NCBI GenBank assembly: GCA_021159445.1 | Contig: JAGGRV010000188.1 | Span: 1 to 12,679, forward strand | Length of the DNA stretch: 12,679 nucleotides | Direction of reading: 5' to 3' | Origin: Deltaproteobacteria bacterium | GTDB lineage: Bacteria > Desulfobacterota > Dissulfuribacteria > Dissulfuribacterales > UBA3076 | Part shown: piece by piece, positions 8,721 through 12,679 of the stretch | Position numbering within the stretch: position 1 is the first letter of the stretch | Layout of the letters: the number at the start of each line of letters is the position of its first letter | Notes under the pieces: model-generated | Told to the model about the DNA's origin: nothing | The model's database searches: none | The model's input: the letters and a program-made list of their open reading frames with translations, nothing else | Position numbers and translations under genes: made by a program

Positions 8721-8745
8721 GTAATCGTTCAAAGGTTCAGGGTTC
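8721..8745. repeat. Repeat with 7/8-bp rhythm at the 3' end of the rluA-type gene, left arm of an inverted pair
   Basis: GTAATCGTTCA (8721-8731) followed by AAGGTTCA and GGGTTC. Its inverted counterpart lies at 9482-9502, on the other side of the rluA-type gene; the end 11-mers match at 10 of 11 positions. The gene's TGA stop (8739-8737) falls within this repeat. The end motif is also shared with the right terminus of the 160-bp element at 5588-5599. Confidence 0.6.
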
Positions 8746-9474
8746 ACCCATAAAAGGTCTCCATGGCCCTGAATCCGGGGGAGGAGTTGAGAAGCTAAGT
8801 CCTTCCCTTCGAACAGGATGTAATAACTCTAATTTATAGGCATGAAGACCAATAGAGGCATCAGGCAATGGGGCTTCGGCACCGTATTTGATGTCACCCA
8901 TCAGGGGACATCCCATAGCAGCACACTGTACCCTCAGTTGATGCGAACGTCCGGTTTCCGGTTTGAGTTCAAGTAAATAAATACCCTCCTTGGCCTCAAG
9001 CAACGTCCAGGAAGTCTGAGCAAATTTTCCTCCGGTCTCTGTAGAGCCGGAAGATATTACCCTTACGATGTTTTTTGCATTGTTTTTTTTGATTATGTGC
9101 TCAAGCACCCCGTGCTCAGATGGTGGTTTTTTTTCAGTCAAGGCCAGGTAAGTCTTGGACATCCTATGTGTCCGGAGTTGGTCGGAAAGCCGGGAAGCGG
9201 CTTTTGATGTAACGGCAAAGCAGACTACCCCTGAGACAGGACGGTCAAGTCTATGAACTACTCCGAGAAAGACATTGCCAGGCTTGCTCCTGGTCTTTTT
9301 CAGATACATCTTGCCCCAATCCAGCAGTGACATGTCTTTACTGGAATCAGGGACGGTTGGAACACATGCAGGTTTTGAAAGTGCCAGGAGGTGGTTGTCC
9401 TCGCACAAGACCCTTACATGCCCTAAGCGTCCTAATTTTAAGCCTTGAATAGCAGTGTTCTTCGTATCATACAC
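8737..9474 (-). CDS. RluA-family RNA pseudouridine synthase
   Basis: This enzyme would isomerise specific uridines to pseudouridine in rRNA or tRNA in the cytoplasm. The catalytic motif is HRLDRPVSG (74-82) with the catalytic Asp at D77; the more usual form has Thr before the Ser-Gly, here Val. Further family motifs are KPETGRSHQLRVQ (171-183), PLMGDIKYGA (190-199) and LHAYKLELLHP (210-220). At 245 aa it lacks an N-terminal S4 RNA-binding domain and so resembles the short RluA/TruC-like members; the target base cannot be read from sequence. The start is uncertain: GTG at 9474-9472 is preceded by an in-frame TAA two codons upstream and AAAAGG directly adjoins it, too close for a good ribosome site. 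No better in-frame start precedes the conserved core (from about residue 20). It lies between the DUF6178 gene (85 nt) and the GH57 gene (36 nt). Confidence 0.93.
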   Translation of the reverse strand: MYDTKNTAIQGLKLGRLGHVRVLCEDNHLLALSKPACVPTVPDSSKDMSLLDWGKMYLKKTRSKPGNVFLGVVHRLDRPVSGVVCFAVTSKAASRLSDQLRTHRMSKTYLALTEKKPPSEHGVLEHIIKKNNAKNIVRVISSGSTETGGKFAQTSWTLLEAKEGIYLLELKPETGRSHQLRVQCAAMGCPLMGDIKYGAEAPLPDASIGLHAYKLELLHPVRREGLSFSTPPPDSGPWRPFMGEP

Positions 9475-9481
9475 CTTTTAA

Positions 9482-9502
9482 CCTTGAACCCTGAACGGTT
9501 AC
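9482..9502. repeat. Repeat with 7-bp rhythm upstream of the rluA-type gene, right arm of an inverted pair
   Basis: CCTTGAA, CCCTGAA, CGGTTAC run in succession. The end CTGAACGGTTAC (9491-9502) matches the right terminus of the 160-bp element (GTGAACGGTTAC, 5588-5599) at 11 of 12 positions, and is the inverse of 8721-8731. It sits just upstream of the rluA-type start, in the spacer after the DUF6178 gene. Confidence 0.6.
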
Positions 9503-9559
9503 TCTTTTTTATTCATTATTATATGAGTATCAGGTTAAGGGATAAGATCATTTGGATAG

Positions 9560-11305
9560 TCAATCAGCCTCCAGATCAATAATAATGGAAGAGACAAAAC
9601 GACCGTCAATTGGTATGTCATCTGGTAAATCCCTCCATTCTTCGTAAAGTGTCATTAAAGATTCCTTCACAATTGAATCAAGTCTTTCGCGCGTAAGGCC
9701 TGCCTGCTCAGCAACAGGTTGCAAGGCCTCTACGCAATGTTTGACTGTCTCTAATGGGAGTTCAGGAGCCAGGCTAGATGGGAACCACGTGCTTCTCAAG
9801 TAGTTGAGTTTCCCCGCCGGCACAGGATAAACCTTCAATTCTCCACCTAATGTCTTTTGGGCAAGGGCGGTCAAAAGGGCCTGGGGTAAAATAAGCTCAT
9901 TCGGATGGCCTAAGTTGGTTGATCTCCAGGAAATCTCTCTGGCCCAATTCCCATGTTGAGGTAAGATGTGGGCCATAAGGCGTGTCCATTTATCTACAGT
10001 GGTTATAATATTTTCCACAGCGATGAGGTCTGTCATGTCACAAAATGGGCGGTACTTGCTAAGGACTGGGTCCCATAACAGGGGACTCTTAAATAATAGT
10101 CCCCTTAGGGCGTCTGCCCATGCTTCAGGCAGGTGTAAGAAATCTTTGGATATCCGGCCGGAGTCCACTAGGCTACGGGCCTTTGCAGCCAATCTCCTGA
10201 TTATGGTATTAGCAAACCTTATTATGTCTTCTAATACACCGGATTTCAGGACGTCCTTTGGGGACCTATGTTCTGCCTTCGCCGCAGCTTCCAAGCCCAG
10301 ATTAAGAAAGGCCGCCACCTTAAAAAGTGAATTGCGTAATGCATCAGGGTCATCGAGGTCAATTTCGTCCACCATAAGGACCTTGTTTGCAGCGCCTGCC
10401 CATTCCTGGACAACTCGTTCCATGGCTTTTGTGCCTGACAGTTCTTCTATAGCAGTTCGAAGGACCGGATATTCTCCCATATATAGAGTAGGCACAAAGG
10501 CCGGTAGCAGAATATCAAACCCTTTTTCTTCTTCGAAGTAGGCAATTTCAACTTTTCTAATATGATTACCACGCAGAGGGGCGTAAATATCAAGGGCGTC
10601 ATAATAATCCGGAAGGCCCCAATCTCCTATTCTGGAACGCCGAAGATGAAAGGATTTTTCCAGATTTTTCGCCTCAGTCTCTCCGAGGATGGTCTCAAAT
10701 ACATCCCTGTAGAGACCAGGCGACACCTCCAGCATCTTCATGAGAAAACGTCCCCAGATTGGCTGCAATGCCTCTTTTTTAAAAAATACGAAATATACAT
10801 TATCCAAAGTAAAATTCGGGAGTACATCCTTGGCTTCCTGTATATCCATATCATCAGGCCTTTTGTAGATCTGGAGAAAGGGTCTCAAAATGGCAGGAAG
10901 AAGTGTCTCATCTTTTTTCATCAGCCATTGTAACCATGATGCCATCGCCTTTTCACCGATTTCAAAGAGGAGTAATATCCATGTTGCTATTTTCTCAGGC
11001 CTAAGTTCAGCCTTATGCCACCAGTCCAGATCGAACACGAACTGTAACTGTTCCTCATTTGCCAAATTCAAAATGTGAACAGCATCCTGAGGCCCAATTG
11101 CCTTAACAGTCCAGAACAATTCCTCAACCGGCAGTCCTTGCACAAGGGCCATGCTATCCTGAGAAAGAAGTATTATTTCTTGACGCCTTTCCCATGGAGT
11201 CATTAAGACCACAGATGCCTGTTCAGCAAGAGGCAGCTCATTCATAAGTGCTTCGGCCTCAGCCTCCGGCAAGGTTAAAAGTGAATCGGGTTTAAGGATA
11301 CTCAA
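9560..11305 (-). CDS. DUF6178 family protein of unknown function
   Basis: I recognise this as DUF6178, a family found chiefly in Desulfobacterota with no established function. Hallmarks are a start of repeated short helices (LPVEELFWTVKAIGPQDAV at 58-76, EEQLQFVFDLDWW at 84-96), then DDMDIQEAKDVLPNFTLDNVYFVFF (151-175 region), then RIGDWGLPDYYDALDIYAPL (225-244). No catalytic motif, membrane segment, signal peptide or cofactor site is visible. The N-terminal helix pairs recall, loosely, superhelical scaffold repeats such as those of the MgtE N-domain; this is only an impression. The 581-aa length appears complete. The start is TTG at 11305-11303, supported by AAAAGGA 8 nt upstream. It is the first gene of the leftward group and divergent from the kinase-like gene. 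It is likely cytoplasmic. Confidence 0.85.
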   Translation of the reverse strand: MSILKPDSLLTLPEAEAEALMNELPLAEQASVVLMTPWERRQEIILLSQDSMALVQGLPVEELFWTVKAIGPQDAVHILNLANEEQLQFVFDLDWWHKAELRPEKIATWILLLFEIGEKAMASWLQWLMKKDETLLPAILRPFLQIYKRPDDMDIQEAKDVLPNFTLDNVYFVFFKKEALQPIWGRFLMKMLEVSPGLYRDVFETILGETEAKNLEKSFHLRRSRIGDWGLPDYYDALDIYAPLRGNHIRKVEIAYFEEEKGFDILLPAFVPTLYMGEYPVLRTAIEELSGTKAMERVVQEWAGAANKVLMVDEIDLDDPDALRNSLFKVAAFLNLGLEAAAKAEHRSPKDVLKSGVLEDIIRFANTIIRRLAAKARSLVDSGRISKDFLHLPEAWADALRGLLFKSPLLWDPVLSKYRPFCDMTDLIAVENIITTVDKWTRLMAHILPQHGNWAREISWRSTNLGHPNELILPQALLTALAQKTLGGELKVYPVPAGKLNYLRSTWFPSSLAPELPLETVKHCVEALQPVAEQAGLTRERLDSIVKESLMTLYEEWRDLPDDIPIDGRFVSSIIIDLEAD

Positions 11306-11313
11306 GTCTTAAT

Positions 11314-11320
11314 TCCTTTT
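11314..11320 (-). promoter_or_regulatory. Shine-Dalgarno supporting the TTG start of the DUF6178 gene
   Basis: The minus strand reads AAAAGGA, an 8-nt spacer, then TTG (11305-11303). No ATG or GTG lies as well placed, so this site decides the unusual start. Confidence 0.75.
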
Positions 11321-11470
11321 TACCGATAGAATAGTAGTATGAGTTCAATGACAATAATCATATCGGACAAGTCCCACAAGCAGGATTTTATTTTACTGAT
11401 AATTGATGAATTGAGAAATTCAAGGTATTTATTACGTTGAAAAATCCAATCTGCGGCGCACGATACAATA

Positions 11471-11557
11471 AATGCTGAATGTTGAATTTTGAATTAAGGT
11501 ATATATCTTTTAAATCTTCTTCCACAATTCAGCATTCACAATTCACAATTCAACATT
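11471..11557. repeat. Imperfect inverted repeat made of 7-bp-phased TGAAT/ATTCA units
   Basis: The left arm, 11471-11495, carries three TGAAT cores (TGCTGAAT, GTTGAAT, TTTGAAT). The right arm, 11525-11557, carries the complementary CAATTCAGC, ATTCACA, ATTCACA, ATTCAAC series. Ungapped, 20 of 25 positions pair, with about 30 to 60 nt between the arms depending on register. It lies between divergent genes, so it is unlikely to be a simple terminator. It resembles heptad intergenic repeats elsewhere in the window. Confidence 0.7.
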
Positions 11558-11667
11558 GTCTATAAAGGGATGCATCTTGGGCTTTTTGAGCGGAATCATG
11601 TTCAGACTTTTTGCAGTGTAATCATTTATTGATTTTAATTTCTCAATCCCTAAATTTTTTCATTATT

Positions 11668-11672
11668 AAGGA
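11668..11672 (+). promoter_or_regulatory. Probable ribosome binding site of the kinase-like gene
   Basis: AAGGA ends 12 nt before the ATG at 11685. The spacing is longer than optimal, but no other purine-rich site or alternative start nearby is better. Confidence 0.5.
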
Positions 11673-11684
11673 AAATAGAAAATT

Positions 11685-12488
11685 ATGGAAAATATTCAGG
11701 TTTTAGAACGTCTTTTGTATAGCTGCTTTCAAAACAGCAAGATTGGACATCTTGTAAAGGGCATTGTTCATAACTTAAACGGTCCTATACAGATCCTATC
11801 CATGCAAATTGAAATATTTAAAATGGATATCGCAAAAGATCTGAAGGTCGTTGAATCCACCCTTGCCCTCAGCCTGCCAGATACTGCCGCCAACCAGTTG
11901 AAGGAATTTGCGGACAATCTGCAGAGGAGAACAGAACGACTCTCGCAGATGGAAGATGTGCTGGCTCGTATGGAAAACATGGTCAATGTAATTACCAATA
12001 GAAGCCAAGATGGGGAAGACGGGCAAAGGCCTTCAATTCTGAATCAAGTACTTGAAGAAGAACTGGATTTCTGGAATGCAGATCTCTTTTTCAAGCATCA
12101 GGTGGAAAAACAGTTGGCTTTGCCCACTATCCCGACCTTGATTATAATTAATGAAGGATACCTTCGTGATTTGATTGACTGCTTGTTAGATGCTTGCATA
12201 AAACAAGTGCAAGAAACCAAAGAACGTGATCTAAAAATAACATTGCGCCAAAAAGATGAGTCTGTGTGGTCTTTAGAATTTGAACATACAGGAAATGCTT
12301 TCCCGTCTGACTGGGATCAAGATATCAGCAGATATTCGTCGGAAATAAACGAGTACACGCAGAAGACCTCTGACTATCTTTTTCTTGTCCTGGCTCTTAA
12401 TCTAGCGAAGGTCAGGGTAGAACAAATTGGAGGAACTTTGGAAATAGAACCACAAAAGGCTTCTTGTCTTATACCAAATAAAAAATAA
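11685..12488 (+). CDS. Histidine-kinase-like protein with intact H-box but degenerate ATP-binding domain
   Basis: The 267-aa protein begins almost directly with a dimerisation/phosphoacceptor-like region. KGIVHNLNGPIQIL (25-38) matches the H-box pattern, with H29 as candidate phosphoacceptor, followed by a long helical stretch (about 40-105). The second half resembles a histidine kinase ATPase fold only in outline. LLDACIK (167-173) has D169 where the N-box Asn belongs. No DxGxG motif is visible (the region reads LEFEHTGNAF, 197-206). The final FLVLALNLAKVRVEQIGGTLEIEP segment (233-256) lacks the usual GLGL glycines. There is no sensor, PAS or transmembrane segment. It may therefore be a phosphotransfer protein of the ChpT/Spo0B kind, or an inactive kinase partner, not a self-phosphorylating kinase; this is inference. 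No response regulator is adjacent within the window. It is divergent from the DUF6178 gene and looks AT-richer than its neighbours in places. Confidence 0.75.
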   Translation: MENIQVLERLLYSCFQNSKIGHLVKGIVHNLNGPIQILSMQIEIFKMDIAKDLKVVESTLALSLPDTAANQLKEFADNLQRRTERLSQMEDVLARMENMVNVITNRSQDGEDGQRPSILNQVLEEELDFWNADLFFKHQVEKQLALPTIPTLIIINEGYLRDLIDCLLDACIKQVQETKERDLKITLRQKDESVWSLEFEHTGNAFPSDWDQDISRYSSEINEYTQKTSDYLFLVLALNLAKVRVEQIGGTLEIEPQKASCLIPNKK

Positions 12489-12494
12489 AGGGGA

Positions 12495-12521
12495 CGCACA
12501 ACGGGACTTTCCCACAGTGCG
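12495..12521. other. Two-tier hairpin downstream of the kinase-like gene
   Basis: CGCAC (12495-12499) pairs with GTGCG (12517-12521). Inside, after symmetric 3-nt internal loops, GGGA (12503-12506) pairs with TCCC (12510-12513) around a CTT loop. It starts 6 nt past the stop codon. No T-run follows on the + strand, so it is either an atypical terminator or a repeat-type palindrome. The leading AAAGGGGACGCAC resembles intergenic sequence I associate with REP-type repeats, from memory only. Confidence 0.45.
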
Positions 12522-12679
12522 TAATGACGTAATCAGGCGGACCAAAGCACCATCTGTACGCCTGCGCCATAGGCCATCCCAAACCATGTAAAATTTTGCT
12601 GCATACTCGCTTGTAAAATTGCTTAGGAACGGGAGATAAATAAGTTGAACAAAAATTAATAGGATTTTTTGTTGTATTC

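Larger units (their letters stand above)
11306..11684. other. 379-bp AT-rich divergent intergenic region
   Basis: The region separates the leftward DUF6178 gene from the rightward kinase-like gene and should hold promoters for both. I see the two ribosome sites, an imperfect inverted repeat (11471-11557, listed separately) and a T-run (11655-11660) near the + strand gene. No convincing -35/-10 pair, operator palindrome or small gene stands out. A weak + strand candidate is TTGCAG, a 17-nt spacer, then TTTAAT (roughly 11610-11640); I do not rely on it. Confidence 0.6.

Noticed and set aside
9443..9470. Ten-codon frame from an ATG at 9470 overlapping the rluA-type start
   Set aside because: AAAAGG sits only 3 nt before the ATG, too close to be a good ribosome site, and a leader-peptide role would be pure speculation.
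8721..9502. rluA-type gene as a mobile cassette between inverted repeats
   Set aside because: The flanking 8-mers (TGAATATA and TCTTTTTT) do not match, so there is no target-site duplication. The left arm adjoins the ribosome site of the next gene. Repeat proximity without transposition is simpler.
11326..11354. Promoter for the DUF6178 gene: TTGTCA, 17 nt, TTCTAT on the minus strand
   Set aside because: The -10 is weak (3 of 6), and the expected transcription start would fall at or inside the Shine-Dalgarno at 11320-11314.
11577..11593. Sigma-54-like site (GG...GC) upstream of the kinase-like gene
   Set aside because: The GG and GC are 9 nt apart, not the required 10, and the flanking consensus is poor.

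Overview
The window looks like chromosomal DNA from an anaerobic, Desulfobacterota-type (formerly Deltaproteobacteria) bacterium. This rests on a DUF6178-family protein, which I know mainly from that group, and on a DUF4912 + GH57 glucan-branching-type enzyme, together with moderate GC content. It is an inference from gene families, not a taxonomic search. I see no tRNA, rRNA, CRISPR array or intact transposase gene.

Five genes run leftward. In transcription order they are a DUF6178 protein (11305-9560), an RluA-family pseudouridine synthase (9474-8737), a GH57 glycoside hydrolase with DUF4912-like modules (8700-5665), recJ (5388-3649) and smc (3645-115). The first three are spaced by 85 and 36 nt, and recJ and smc by 3 nt. 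The 276-nt gap between the GH57 gene and recJ holds a 160-bp MITE-like element with terminal inverted repeats and a perfect 8-bp flanking duplication. One divergent gene (11685-12488, + strand) encodes a short protein with an H-box resembling a histidine kinase but a degenerate ATP-binding domain. Four of the six genes start with GTG or TTG.

Functionally this is mostly housekeeping: chromosome organisation (SMC), recombination and repair (RecJ), RNA modification (RluA type) and storage-glucan synthesis (GH57). Two proteins are less understood: the DUF6178 protein and the kinase-like protein across the shared 379-bp intergenic region.

The non-coding parts are richer than usual. The motif GTRAYCGTTCA and its variants recur at the ends of the MITE-like element and, as an inverted pair, on both sides of the rluA-type gene. 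Repeats with a 7-bp rhythm (CCTTCAG, TTGAACC or ATTCACA types) sit at four intergenic junctions. I found no obvious new defence or biosynthetic system. The best leads are the MITE family, the phosphotransferase-like protein and the repeated N-terminal modules of the GH57 enzyme.
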